In this document: piece after piece, positions 1 through 8,700 of the stretch | Numbering within the stretch: position 1 is the stretch's first letter | Layout of the letters: every line of letters starts with the position of its first letter | Assembly (NCBI GenBank): GCA_016713735.1 | Contig: JADJOP010000037.1 | Span: forward strand, 186,001 to 250,000 | Direction: 5' to 3' | Source of the DNA: Bryobacterales bacterium | GTDB lineage: Bacteria; Acidobacteriota; Terriglobia; Bryobacterales; Bryobacteraceae | Length of the DNA: 64,000 nt | The notes under the pieces: model-generated | Database searches by the model: none | Told to the model about the DNA's origin: nothing | What the model saw: only the letters and a program-made list of their open reading frames with translations | Program-made: the position numbers and the translations under genes

Positions 1-1
1 G

Positions 2-2683
2 GGCTCGATGGACGCCGAACAGGGCATGGCCGGTGGCGCGGCCATCACGGTGCAAACCAAGTCGGGCACCAATGAATTTCACGGCGTGGGGTTCTGGTAT
101 CACCAGAACCAGCACCTCAAGGCGCGTCACTTCTTTGACCGCATCGACAGGCTGCCGGTGGCCAACCTGAACATCTTCGGCGGCACGATCGGCGGTCCGA
201 TCGTGAAGAACAAGCTGTTCTTCTTCGGCAGCTACGAGCGCACGACGGAGCGGTCTGGACAATCCGGCCAGTTCAACGTGCCGACGGCGGCCATCCGCAC
301 GGGCGATTTCTCTGGCCTGAGGGCGTTGTCGACAATTTACGATCCAGCCACCGGGCAGCCCAATGGCGCCGGCCGCCAGCCGTTTGCCAACAACATCATC
401 CCCTCGGCGCGGATCAGCCCCATCTTCGCTGAGATTCAGAAACTGGCGCCGCTTCCCAACGCTCCTGCCACCGATGCCTTCGGCCTCCAGAGCAACTTCA
501 TCAACTCGGGCACGTTTAAGCTCGACCGCGACAACTACGACATCAAGACGAACTACCAGGCGTCACAGAACCTGATGATCTGGGGCAAGTACAGCCGCAT
601 GGTAGCGCCCGTGACCGGATTGGTGGCCTTCGGCGATCTGGTCGGCCCTGGCATCGGCTCGGCCAACAACGGCAGCGGCGACACGACCGTTCAGATTCCG
701 ACCGTGGGCTTTAACTACACCGCCTCGTCGACGATGTTCGTCGATGGCGTCTTTGGCTATAGCCGCTTTGACCAGCAGGTGACCGGCGTGGACTTCGGCA
801 AGAACTGGGGCCAGGATGTGTTCAAGATTCCTGGCACCAACGGCGGCCGTACCTTCGCCAACGATGACCGCTACAGCGGCATGCCCGTGTTCAACCAGGG
901 CTTCACGGCCTGGGGTCAGACTTCGACCTGGATCCCTGCCTTCCGCAACGACCGCAGCTACACCTTCTCGCTCAACGTGTCGAAGCTGAAGGGCGCTCAC
1001 GAACTGCGCTTCGGCTACGACATGGTGCGCCACGCCATGAACCACTGGCAACCGGAGACGGGCAACCCCCGCGGCGCCATCACCTTCGGCGGCAACGCAA
1101 CGATGGTGCAGGGCGGCATCGCTCAATCCACCAACTCTTACGCCGCGGGCCTGCTCGGCCAGATCACCAGCTGGAGCAAGTCGGTGCAGTACTTCCTCAT
1201 GCAGACGCGTGAGTGGCAGTATGGCATGTATTTCCGCGACCGCTGGCGCGTGAACAACAAGCTCACCGTCAACCTCGGCCTGCGCTATGAGTACTACCCG
1301 CTGATCCACCGCGGTGACCGCGGCATCGAACGCTGGGATCCGGCCACCAACCTCGTCTACCTCGGCGGCCTCGGCAACACCCCGCGCGACGCCGGCATCA
1401 GCGTCTCCAAGGGCCTCTGGGCGCCGCGCCTCGGCATCGCCTACCGCGCCACCGACAAGACCGTGGTTCGCCTCGGCTACGGCCTGACGCCCAACCCGCT
1501 GCCGTTCTCGCGCCCGCTGCGCGGCCTCTATCCGGCCACGATCACGGCGAGCAATGCGGCGGCCGATCAGTTCGGCATTCTCGGCACGCTGGCCAACGGC
1601 ATTCCGGAAGTTCCGGTGCCCAACGTCGCCAGCGGCGTGATTCCGCTGCCGAGAAACGTCGACATGGGCCCCCGCAGCCCGTATGGCTCGATTGACCGCG
1701 GCTACATCCAGAGCTGGAACTTCACCATCGAGCACAAGCTGCCGCAGAACTTCATCGGCAGTGTCGCTTACGTGGGTACGCAGACGACGCGGCAGATGGG
1801 CGATATCGACATCAACGCCGCCGCCCCCGGCACGGCCGGACAGGGCCGCCCCTACTTTGAGCGCAATGGCAACATCGCCCTCAATATGTGGAACGGCTTT
1901 GTCAGCGGCAATTACCACGCACTACAGGTGTCCGGCGACCGCCAGTTTGCCGCCGGCCTGTTCATGAAGAACAGCTTCACCTGGTCGAAGACCATCAACT
2001 GGTTTGACGACGACGGCTGGGTCGGCCTGCCGCTCACCAACTGGGGCCCGGCGCTGGACCGCAACCGCGCTCCCGCCGGCTATGACCGCAAGTACATGTA
2101 CACCAACGCCATGACCTACGAACTTCCCGTGGGCAAGGGCAAGAAGTTCAACCTCGACAGCAAGGTCGTCGATGCCCTCATCGGCGGCTGGTCGATGAAC
2201 AGCTTCTTCAGCGCCTACACCGGCACGCCGTTCACGGTGACCGCCGCCGCCACCTCGCTCAACGCGCCCGGCAGCACGCAGACGGCTGACCAGTTGAAGG
2301 AAGTCACCAAGGTGAACAACTTCGGCCCCGGCGTTTCCTACTTTGACCCGAGCGCCTTCGGCGACCCCAACACGGGCCGCGCTTCGAATGTGTTCCGCTT
2401 CGGCTCGATGGGCCGCAACGTGCTGTACGGCCCCGGCTTCTGGCGTCTCGATGGCAGCCTCTTCAAGAACTTCAACATCACCGAACGGGTGAAGATGCAG
2501 TTCAAGGCCGAGGGCTTCAACATCACCAACACGGCGCGCTTTGGCAACCCCAACGCCAACGCCAGTTCGCCGACCCGCGACGCGGCCGGCAACATCACCA
2601 ACGCCAATAACTTCATGTCGATCACCGGCGCCGACCGCAACGCCGACCGCCAGTTCCGGTTCGGCCTGCGTCTGCAATTCTAG
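2..2683 (+). CDS. TonB-dependent receptor, Oar-like, 5'-truncated by window edge
   Basis: Outer-membrane TonB-dependent transporter of the large Oar-like type common in Acidobacteriota; the substrate is unknown but probably a glycan or peptide. The reading frame is open from the first bases of the window (G-S-M-D-A-E-Q), so the signal peptide, the carboxypeptidase-regulatory-like domain and most of the plug lie outside. What is visible starts near the end of the plug (TVQTKSGTNEFHG, then GGTIGGPIVKNKLFFF, a hallmark of this family) and runs through a barrel rich in Tyr/Phe/Trp and Asn. It ends in the expected alternating aromatic strand RFGLRLQF with a terminal Phe, as outer-membrane barrels do. 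No TonB, ExbB or ExbD gene is nearby. Confidence 0.9.
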   Translation, partial: GSMDAEQGMAGGAAITVQTKSGTNEFHGVGFWYHQNQHLKARHFFDRIDRLPVANLNIFGGTIGGPIVKNKLFFFGSYERTTERSGQSGQFNVPTAAIRTGDFSGLRALSTIYDPATGQPNGAGRQPFANNIIPSARISPIFAEIQKLAPLPNAPATDAFGLQSNFINSGTFKLDRDNYDIKTNYQASQNLMIWGKYSRMVAPVTGLVAFGDLVGPGIGSANNGSGDTTVQIPTVGFNYTASSTMFVDGVFGYSRFDQQVTGVDFGKNWGQDVFKIPGTNGGRTFANDDRYSGMPVFNQGFTAWGQTSTWIPAFRNDRSYTFSLNVSKLKGAHELRFGYDMVRHAMNHWQPETGNPRGAITFGGNATMVQGGIAQSTNSYAAGLLGQITSWSKSVQYFLMQTREWQYGMYFRDRWRVNNKLTVNLGLRYEYYPLIHRGDRGIERWDPATNLVYLGGLGNTPRDAGISVSKGLWAPRLGIAYRATDKTVVRLGYGLTPNPLPFSRPLRGLYPATITASNAAADQFGILGTLANGIPEVPVPNVASGVIPLPRNVDMGPRSPYGSIDRGYIQSWNFTIEHKLPQNFIGSVAYVGTQTTRQMGDIDINAAAPGTAGQGRPYFERNGNIALNMWNGFVSGNYHALQVSGDRQFAAGLFMKNSFTWSKTINWFDDDGWVGLPLTNWGPALDRNRAPAGYDRKYMYTNAMTYELPVGKGKKFNLDSKVVDALIGGWSMNSFFSAYTGTPFTVTAAATSLNAPGSTQTADQLKEVTKVNNFGPGVSYFDPSAFGDPNTGRASNVFRFGSMGRNVLYGPGFWRLDGSLFKNFNITERVKMQFKAEGFNITNTARFGNPNANASSPTRDAAGNITNANNFMSITGADRNADRQFRFGLRLQF

Positions 2684-2758
2684 ACCGCGCACACCGGAGC
2701 CGGGCCCACGCAAACCGTGGGCCGGCCCTGTGCGCTCTGGATCGAACAAGAAGCGTCA

Positions 2759-2794
2759 CCAAACGGCTGGGGCCCACGGGCTCCGGCCGTTTGG
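2759..2794. terminator. Intergenic hairpin between convergent genes
   Basis: An inverted repeat CCAAACGGC...GCCGTTTGG, extendable inward to about 14 pairs around a CCCACGGG loop, lies between the stop of the TonB receptor and the stop of the hydrolase operon on the other strand. A smaller 8-bp hairpin (2703-2723) precedes it. Neither is followed by a strong U tract, so a bidirectional terminator is plausible rather than certain. Confidence 0.5.
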
Positions 2795-2798
2795 CGTT

Positions 2799-3572
2799 TC
2801 AGGGGATGAGATTGCGGCTGCGAAGCCAGTCAGCCATGCGCTCCGGCCAGGCGTCAGTGGGATCGCCCCGCTTGCGCATCCCAAAACCGTGGCCGCCCTT
2901 CCAGAAGATGTGCAACTCGGCGGGGACACGCGCCTTGTGCCAAGCCGTGTAAAGGCGCAGCGTGGCGTCCCGCATTCCGGCGTTGTCGTCATGGGCCAGG
3001 ACGAGAAACAACGGAGGAGCGCCTGAGCGCACGGAGACCTCATCGGGAGCGGACGGATAGATGGCGGCGGCAAAGGCGGGGCGCGAGGCGGGGTTCGCGG
3101 CCGTCGCGGCAACGATGGTGAGATAACCGCCCGAGGAGAAGCCCAGCATCCCGATGCGGGACGGGTCCAAGCCCCACTCCGCCGCCCGACGCTTGGCCAA
3201 CCGCACAGCCAGCGTCGCATCCTCGCCCGCAATCTTCAAACCATCATCGAACGTGGAGAACGTCACACGGTGCTTCAGCACGAAGGCAGTGACACCAAGG
3301 GTATTCAGCCACTCCGCGGCGGCGGTCCCTTCCTTGTCGATGGTGACGTAATTGAGCCCGCCGCCGGGGACAACAATCATGCCAGCGCCGGTGGGCTTGG
3401 CCGCCGGATAGACAATCATCGTCGGGCTGGTGATCTTGCGGATGCGGCGTTCGGTGTCATTCGGACCGATGAACTCCTCTTCGCCGCGCGGCAGGTCGGT
3501 GCGCATGGGGATCACCTGCCGTTCGGCCGCCGCAGCGGCGATGGCAAGCAGGAGCAGAGCAGCGGCGCGCAT
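2799..3572 (-). CDS. Secreted alpha/beta hydrolase (esterase-like), paralogue 1 of 3
   Basis: Predicted serine esterase of the alpha/beta-hydrolase fold, 257 aa, exported by a short N-terminal signal (MRAAALLLLAIAAAAA). The nucleophile elbow GFSSGG is at about residues 144-149, an oxyanion-type VPGGGLNY stretch is near 68-75, the Asp-containing LAHDDN lies downstream, and the candidate catalytic His is in GGHGFGM near the end. The nearest known types are acetyl-xylan and carbohydrate esterases. It is the last of three head-to-tail paralogues and begins 3 nt after the stop of the preceding one, so they form one operon. The exact substrate cannot be read from the sequence. Confidence 0.85.
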   Translation of the reverse strand: MRAAALLLLAIAAAAAERQVIPMRTDLPRGEEEFIGPNDTERRIRKITSPTMIVYPAAKPTGAGMIVVPGGGLNYVTIDKEGTAAAEWLNTLGVTAFVLKHRVTFSTFDDGLKIAGEDATLAVRLAKRRAAEWGLDPSRIGMLGFSSGGYLTIVAATAANPASRPAFAAAIYPSAPDEVSVRSGAPPLFLVLAHDDNAGMRDATLRLYTAWHKARVPAELHIFWKGGHGFGMRKRGDPTDAWPERMADWLRSRNLIP

Positions 3573-3575
3573 CGG

Positions 3576-4343
3576 TTAATAGCCCTGACGCTTGAGCCAA
3601 TCCGCAAGCAGGCCGTTCCAGGCGTCGGTGGGCGCGCCGGACTTGCGCATGCCGAAGCCGTGGCCCCCGCGTGGGAAGATGTGCAACTCCGCGGGCACTT
3701 TGGCTTTGTGCCAGGCGGCATAAATGCGCAGGCTGCTTTCGACGATGCGCGGGTTGTCGTCGTGGGCAAGAGCGAGGAAGAGAGGCGGCGCGCCTTCCGG
3801 GGCGGTGACTGCAGCGGGCGCGGCCGGGTAGATTGGCATGACGAAATTGGGCCGTGACGCCGCGTCGGCTGAGAGCGCGGTGGAGGCGGCGACGTAGCCT
3901 CCGGCGGAAAAGCCGATGATGCCGATCTTAGCCGGGTCGAGCTTCCACTCCGCGGCGCGTTCGCGAACGGTCTTCACGGCGAGCAACCCGTCGGAGACGC
4001 CGGCGTCGATGCTCGCTTCACGCGTGGCCAGCGTCACGCGGTATTGCAACAGGAACGCCGTGAAGCCCAGTGTGTTGAGCCAGCGGGCGACATCCGTGCC
4101 TTCCTTGTCGATGGCGAGGTGGACGAAGCCGCCGCCGGGGGCCACGATGATTGCCGCGCCGTTGGGCTTCTCGGGCAGGAAGACGGTGAGCGTGGGGCTG
4201 GTGATTTTGCGAATGCGGCGCTCGGTGTCGTTCGGGCCGATGAAGACCTCCTCGCTGTGCGGGAGGTCGGGACGAAGCGCGATGACATTGGGCCCGGCGG
4301 CGAAGGCGGCAGCCGCGGCCAGCAGTAGCAGCGCGGGTCTCAC
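3576..4343 (-). CDS. Secreted alpha/beta hydrolase (esterase-like), paralogue 2 of 3
   Basis: Second copy of the tandem hydrolase, about 255 aa. The start chosen is GTG at 4343, because it overlaps the TGA of the upstream paralogue (GTGA) and opens directly into a signal peptide (VRPALLLLAAAAAFAAG); a longer frame to 4400 would only read through the upstream gene. It shares IGPNDTERRIRKITSPT and the HGFGMRKSG motif with paralogue 1, has the nucleophile elbow GFSAGG, and ends DWLKRQGY. Known role of the fold: ester hydrolysis, often deacetylation of plant polysaccharides. The substrate here is unknown. Confidence 0.85.
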   Translation of the reverse strand: MRPALLLLAAAAAFAAGPNVIALRPDLPHSEEVFIGPNDTERRIRKITSPTLTVFLPEKPNGAAIIVAPGGGFVHLAIDKEGTDVARWLNTLGFTAFLLQYRVTLATREASIDAGVSDGLLAVKTVRERAAEWKLDPAKIGIIGFSAGGYVAASTALSADAASRPNFVMPIYPAAPAAVTAPEGAPPLFLALAHDDNPRIVESSLRIYAAWHKAKVPAELHIFPRGGHGFGMRKSGAPTDAWNGLLADWLKRQGY

Positions 4344-5170
4344 GATTTGCCGCCCGTGAGCCCCTGGCGCTTGAGCCACGCCGCCAGCAGGTCCGTCCAC
4401 GCATCGCAGGACTTTCCCTTCTTGTTCATCCCAAACCCGTGGCCGCCGTCAGGGAAGATGTGGACCTCGGCGGGAATCTTTGCCTTCTTCCAACTGTCGG
4501 CGAGGCCCGTGGCGGTGGAGGTCATGCGCTCGCTGTCGTCAAACGCGACGGAGGTGAACAGCGGCGGAGCGTCGGCGGGGACGGCATAGCCGGGAGGGGC
4601 GACGGCGTAAATGGGGATGGCGAAGCTGGGGCGGCTTTCCGCAGTGTACTGCGTGGCCACGCCGATGGTGAGATAGCCGCCGGCGGAGAAGCCCATCACG
4701 CCGATGCGCTTCGGATCGAGCTTCCATTCGGCGGCGCGGGCGCGCACGGTCTTCATGGCGAGCAGGCCGTCTTCGACGGCGAACTGGGCGCGCAGTTCGC
4801 GCGAGGGCTCAACAGCGGCGCCGCAGCGGTAGCGCAGAACGAACGCCGTAATGCCCATGTTGTTCAGCCAGCGGGCGACGTCGCGGCCCTCGTGCTCAAT
4901 GGCCAGGATGTTGAAGCCGCCGCCGGGAGCGACGACGATGGCCGTGCCGTTGGGCTTCGACGCCGGATAGACCTCCATCACGGGCCGGCGCACGTTGCGA
5001 TACCACTTTTCGGTTGGGCTTTTGGCGTGCTGGTTTGTGGCTTCGGGGGTGTAGAGTTCCTCGCCGGCGGGAAGGTCGGGACGAAGGACGATTTCCTCGG
5101 CCGCGAGCAGAGGCAGCGCGAGGAGGGGCAGCGCTAGAAGCGAAAGGGCCATGCGAAGGGGATTCGGCAT
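4340..5170 (-). CDS. Secreted alpha/beta hydrolase (esterase-like), paralogue 3 of 3
   Basis: First gene of the three-gene hydrolase operon, 276 aa, with an N-terminal signal (MPNPLRMALSLLALPLLALPLLA). The catalytic elbow GFSAGG, the oxyanion motif VAPGGGFN, an Asp in VAFDDSE and a terminal HGFGMNKKG are all present. It is the most divergent of the three: the region after the signal reads EATNQHAKSPTEKWYRNVRRP instead of the short IGPNDTERRIRK segment of its sisters. A TAGAAT hexamer lies 7 nt upstream of the ATG with no Shine-Dalgarno, suggesting a leaderless operon transcript. Confidence 0.85.
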   Translation of the reverse strand: MPNPLRMALSLLALPLLALPLLAAEEIVLRPDLPAGEELYTPEATNQHAKSPTEKWYRNVRRPVMEVYPASKPNGTAIVVAPGGGFNILAIEHEGRDVARWLNNMGITAFVLRYRCGAAVEPSRELRAQFAVEDGLLAMKTVRARAAEWKLDPKRIGVMGFSAGGYLTIGVATQYTAESRPSFAIPIYAVAPPGYAVPADAPPLFTSVAFDDSERMTSTATGLADSWKKAKIPAEVHIFPDGGHGFGMNKKGKSCDAWTDLLAAWLKRQGLTGGKS

Positions 5171-5177
5171 GGCCCAT

Positions 5178-5183
5178 ATTCTA
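5178..5183 (-). promoter_or_regulatory. -10-like hexamer TAGAAT, 7 nt before start
   Basis: TAGAAT on the minus strand sits 7 nt upstream of the ATG at 5170, with no convincing -35 and no Shine-Dalgarno. Transcription would begin at or next to the start codon. Confidence 0.4.
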
Positions 5184-5206
5184 TGACGCGGCGCGAGGGC
5201 GCGGGC

Positions 5207-5992
5207 TTAGGGCGCAACGCAGCGGTTCACCGGCTCGCCGTAGAAGAAGTCATCGACGACGACGATGTTGATGCCCTGCTCGAGATTCTCGGTGGTGCCG
5301 AGCGGCGCCGTGCCGGGCGTGATGCGAACGCGGGCGACCATGGCCGAGGGCAGGATGCCACCGACGAAGGAGAGTCCCTTGGCGGCGGGGCGGGCGGCAA
5401 GCTTGCCAAGCAGCACACCTTCGGCGGAGTAGAACTCGATGGTGGACATGTGCGCCAGGGCGACGTTGGTAAAGACAACGCCGAAGCCGCGTACGGTGGC
5501 CGGAGTATCGGTGCCGGGCACCTTGAACTCGACTTCGTACACATGGTTGCCCAGGCTGGCGAACAGCTTCTGGCGGCTAAAGGCGGTGAACAGCGACGAG
5601 TAACCGCTGAGGTGGTTGTCGAAGCGCACCGGGCCGTCGGCTTCATTGGCGCTCACCTGGAAGCCGTTCCAGCCGCCGCCCGGCGCGGCCACCATCACCG
5701 CCCCACGGCGCACGTTGACGTGGAAGAAGTCGGGCGGCATGTTGTTGGGTGCGGAAAAGGCCGCGCCGACGCCATCCCAGTTGATCTCGCGGCGGCCGTT
5801 GGGGTCGCCGGGAACGTTGCTTGCGTTATTCGGGCCAAGCGCGGCGCGGAACTCGTCCACCGCGGTTTGGATGGCCTCGGCGTTGGCTCCAGCGGCTGAG
5901 AAGATGGTGACGCCGGGTTGGGCGTTGGCCTGCGGGATGACGAGCATTCCCAGCGCGGCGGCCATCAAAGTAAGAGTCATGGTTAGCTTCAT
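5207..5992 (-). CDS. Secreted protein of unknown function
   Basis: 261 aa with a clean Sec signal peptide (MKLTMTLTLMAAALGMLVIPQANAQ). I do not recognise the family. The body is rich in beta-type segments, contains NGRREINWDG (residues ~66-75) and YEVEFKVPGT, and ends INIVVVDDFFYGEP followed by a lone Cys. The closing 'DDFxYG' phrase and earlier 'FTNVALA' recall secreted proteins with a PEP-CTERM-like beta-sandwich, but no sorting motif is present. It stands alone between the hydrolase operon and the divergent kdgD. A TACTCT hexamer 6 nt upstream of the ATG suggests a leaderless message. Confidence 0.75.
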   Translation of the reverse strand: MKLTMTLTLMAAALGMLVIPQANAQPGVTIFSAAGANAEAIQTAVDEFRAALGPNNASNVPGDPNGRREINWDGVGAAFSAPNNMPPDFFHVNVRRGAVMVAAPGGGWNGFQVSANEADGPVRFDNHLSGYSSLFTAFSRQKLFASLGNHVYEVEFKVPGTDTPATVRGFGVVFTNVALAHMSTIEFYSAEGVLLGKLAARPAAKGLSFVGGILPSAMVARVRITPGTAPLGTTENLEQGINIVVVDDFFYGEPVNRCVAP

Positions 5993-5998
5993 GGGTCC

Positions 5999-6004
5999 AG
6001 AGTA
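5999..6004 (-). promoter_or_regulatory. -10-like hexamer TACTCT, 6 nt before start
   Basis: TACTCT on the minus strand precedes the ATG at 5992 by 6 nt (GGACCC between them). It belongs to the window-wide set of -10-like hexamers placed directly before start codons. Confidence 0.35.
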
Positions 6005-6133
6005 GGGTCGCGGCGGGGTGGGAATCTTGAGGGATGGTTGAAAGAAGTGTGAGGAAAGCCTGATTTACACCTGGTCCGCGAAGAGCCTGAGCCCCGGCGA
6101 AGCCCATTTGCGCGTATGGCGGGTTTGCTTTGA

Positions 6134-6139
6134 TACACT
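6134..6139 (+). promoter_or_regulatory. -10-like TACACT upstream of kdgD
   Basis: The phrase GATACACTA is found 15 nt upstream of the kdgD start. The same phrase occurs 14 nt upstream of the alcohol dehydrogenase at 14726, which supports it as a promoter element. The predicted leader is short. Confidence 0.4.
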
Positions 6140-6154
6140 ACGGGTTCTTTTCGT

Positions 6155-7060
6155 ATGACCCCTTCAGAACTTCGCAATCAACTGACGGGTGTGTTCGGCT
6201 TTCCCGTCACGCCCTTTAAGAACGACCTGTCGATCGACCACGACGGTTTGGCCAAGCTGGCCGACTGGATGTGCGGCTACGCGTTTTGCGCGCAGGTGGC
6301 GGCGGGCGGCACGGGCGAGATCTACTCGATGACCGTGGAAGAGAACATCGAGGTGGTGCGCACGGTGGTCAAGGCCGTCAACGGGCGCATGCCGGTGGTA
6401 GCCGGCGTTGGCTACAACGTGGCCATGGGTCAGGCGATGGCGCGGGGCATGGAAGCCGCCGGAGCCGACGCGCTGCTGGTCATGCCACCCTACTATACGA
6501 ACGCGCCCTGGGAAGGGCTGCTGCAGTATTACGTGGAGATCGGCAAGTCGAGCGGACTGCCGCTGTCGCTGTATTCGCGCGACTGGGCGGCGTTCACGCC
6601 TGACCAGGTGGCGCAGCTCTGTGACCGCGTGCCGACGCTCACCTTCTGGAAAGACGGCCAGGGCGATGCGCGCAAATACCAGCGCATCATGAACAAGGTG
6701 GGCGACCACTTGGCCTGGATCGGCGGCATCGGCGACGATTGCGCGCCTGCGTACTTCGCGATTGGCGTGCAGGCTTACACGTCGTCGATTTCCAACGTCG
6801 CGCCGAAGCTCTCGCTCAAGATTGCGGAAGCGGGATTGAAGGGCGACCGCGAGACGATGAATGCGCTGATGAAGAAGTACGTGCTGCCGCTTTATGCGCT
6901 GCGCGACAAGCGTAAGGGCTACGAAGTGTCGGTGATGAAGAAGATGATGGACTTCCTAGGGCTGCCTGGCGGTCCGGTGCGCGCGCCGTTGGTGGAGGTC
7001 ACCGCCGATGAGGCCCTGCAGATCAAGGCACTCGTGGACGTGTACGCCGACGTGCTATGA
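6155..7060 (+). CDS. kdgD: 5-dehydro-4-deoxyglucarate dehydratase
   Basis: 301 aa enzyme of the DapA/NAL superfamily of class I aldolases. It dehydrates and decarboxylates 5-dehydro-4-deoxy-D-glucarate to 2-oxoglutarate semialdehyde, in the non-phosphorylating route for glucarate and galactarate, i.e. oxidised uronic acids. FPVTPF near the start, AAGGTGE (about residue 49), the Tyr of SLYSRDW and the Schiff-base Lys in FWKDGQGD (about 165-172) fit the KdgD branch rather than DapA. The stop overlaps the start of the following sulfatase (ATGA), so the two are translationally coupled, linking sulfate removal to uronate catabolism. Confidence 0.88.
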   Translation: MTPSELRNQLTGVFGFPVTPFKNDLSIDHDGLAKLADWMCGYAFCAQVAAGGTGEIYSMTVEENIEVVRTVVKAVNGRMPVVAGVGYNVAMGQAMARGMEAAGADALLVMPPYYTNAPWEGLLQYYVEIGKSSGLPLSLYSRDWAAFTPDQVAQLCDRVPTLTFWKDGQGDARKYQRIMNKVGDHLAWIGGIGDDCAPAYFAIGVQAYTSSISNVAPKLSLKIAEAGLKGDRETMNALMKKYVLPLYALRDKRKGYEVSVMKKMMDFLGLPGGPVRAPLVEVTADEALQIKALVDVYADVL

Positions 7061-8700
7061 GGCGGCGGGAGTTTCTCGGCGCGGCGGCGGGGCTCGTCAC
7101 CACGACGGGCGCAGCGGCCCAACCACGTAGGCCGCGCAGGCCGAACTTCCTCGTCATTCTCGCCGACGACATGGGCTACTCGGATGCCCGCTGTTATGGC
7201 GGCGACATCGAGACCCCGCACATCGATTCGCTCGCCTCGGGCGGGTTGCGCTTCACGCAAGGCTATTCGACGGCGCGGTGCGGGCCTTCGCGGAGTTGCA
7301 TCACCACGGGCCGCTACGCGCAGCAAACGGCGTGCGATGTGATGACGCCGGGCAACATCCCCGAGTGGACGCGCTTTGCGCCGCACTACCTGAAGCCGCT
7401 CGGCTATCGCGCCTATCATTCGGGCAAGTGGCACTTGCGCTTCAAGCCCGTGGAGACGGTGAGCTTCGACCACAGCTACACACTGCTCGACCAGCAACGC
7501 TTTTTCACACCCACGGCGCACCTGCTCGATGATGAGCCGTTGCCGCGGCCCAAGCCAAGCGGCGGCTTCTATGGAACGAAGGCCATCGGCGAGCATGCCG
7601 TGCGGTTCCTGCAGGGGCATGCGCGCGAACACAAGGACGATCCGTTCTACTTCTACCTCGCTTTCACCGCGCCGCACTTTCCGCTGCATGCGCTGCAGGA
7701 AGACATCGCGGAGTATAAAGACCGCTTTGCCGAGGGCTGGGACGTGATGCGCGCACGGCATCACAAGCGCATGCGCGAGATGGGCCTCGTCAACTGCGAC
7801 CTGGCGAAGATGGAGCCGGGCGTTTATCCACCGTGGAACACGCCGGCCGAAGAGCAGGTGGCGCGGTTTGGTCCGGGCGAGGTGGCGCGCGCCGTGCCGT
7901 GGGCGACGCTGTCGCGGGAACAAAAGGAGTTCCAGCGCACGAAGATGGCGATTCACGCGGCCATGATCACGCGCATGGACCGTGAGATCGGGCGCGTGCT
8001 GGCGCAGTTGAAGGCGATGGATTCGTACAACGACACGCTGATCCTGTTTGTGTCAGACAACGGGGCGAGCGCGGAGATCATGATTCGCGGCGAGGGGCAC
8101 GATCCGGCGGCGGCGCCGGGTTCGGAGGCGACACATCTCTGCCTGGGGCCGGGCTGGTCGTCGGCATCGAACACGCCGTTCCGGCTGCACAAGAGCTGGG
8201 TGCATGAAGGCGGCATCGCCTCGCCGTGGATTGCGCACTGGCCAAACGGGATCACTGAAAAGGGCAAGTTGCGGCACACGCCCTGCCACTTTGTGGACAT
8301 CGTGCCGACGATGATCGACTTGGGCGGCGGCGATGTGGCCAAGGCTCCAGTGGCGGGCTCACCGCCGCTGGCGGGCAAGAGCCTCGCGCCTGCGCTCAAG
8401 CGGGAGGCGCGCATCGAGCGCGAGTTCCTCTACTTCCATCACAACAACAACCGCGCCTTGCGGCAGGGCGATTGGAAGCTGGTGGCGGCGGGCGCGGATG
8501 GTCCGTGGGAACTCTACAATCTGGCCGGCGACCGCTGCGAACAGAAGAACCTGATCGTGGCGGAACCCAAGCGCGCCGAAGCGATGGCGGCAGTGTGGAA
8601 GAAGACGGACACGGCGTTTGTAGAGACGCGGGAAGCCGCTGCACCCACGAAGTGGCAACCGATGAACGCAGCCGGGCGCGCGGGGAAGAAGAAGGGTTAG
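7057..8700 (+). CDS. Sulfatase, Tat-exported, Cys-type
   Basis: 547 aa sulfatase of the alkaline-phosphatase superfamily. The N-terminus MRRREFLGAAAGLVTTTGAAAQ is a twin-arginine leader. The metal-binding ADDMGYSDARCYGGD follows at about 33-47, and the active-site motif CGPSR (about 80-84), followed by SCITTGR, supplies the Cys that is converted to formylglycine. Further landmarks are GKWHL, the metal-site ILFVSDNG and the C-terminal WKLVAAG strand. The substrate is unknown; coupling with kdgD suggests a sulfated uronate-containing polysaccharide. It overlaps the kdgD stop by 4 nt and converges on the next gene with a 4-nt overlap. Confidence 0.92.
   Translation: MRRREFLGAAAGLVTTTGAAAQPRRPRRPNFLVILADDMGYSDARCYGGDIETPHIDSLASGGLRFTQGYSTARCGPSRSCITTGRYAQQTACDVMTPGNIPEWTRFAPHYLKPLGYRAYHSGKWHLRFKPVETVSFDHSYTLLDQQRFFTPTAHLLDDEPLPRPKPSGGFYGTKAIGEHAVRFLQGHAREHKDDPFYFYLAFTAPHFPLHALQEDIAEYKDRFAEGWDVMRARHHKRMREMGLVNCDLAKMEPGVYPPWNTPAEEQVARFGPGEVARAVPWATLSREQKEFQRTKMAIHAAMITRMDREIGRVLAQLKAMDSYNDTLILFVSDNGASAEIMIRGEGHDPAAAPGSEATHLCLGPGWSSASNTPFRLHKSWVHEGGIASPWIAHWPNGITEKGKLRHTPCHFVDIVPTMIDLGGGDVAKAPVAGSPPLAGKSLAPALKREARIEREFLYFHHNNNRALRQGDWKLVAAGADGPWELYNLAGDRCEQKNLIVAEPKRAEAMAAVWKKTDTAFVETREAAAPTKWQPMNAAGRAGKKKG

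Noticed and set aside
563..1918. Long minus-strand open frame of 451 codons opposite the TonB receptor
   Set aside because: It is the antisense of a high-GC gene with strong third-position bias: rich in Ala, Arg, Val and His, with no domain or ribosome-binding site.
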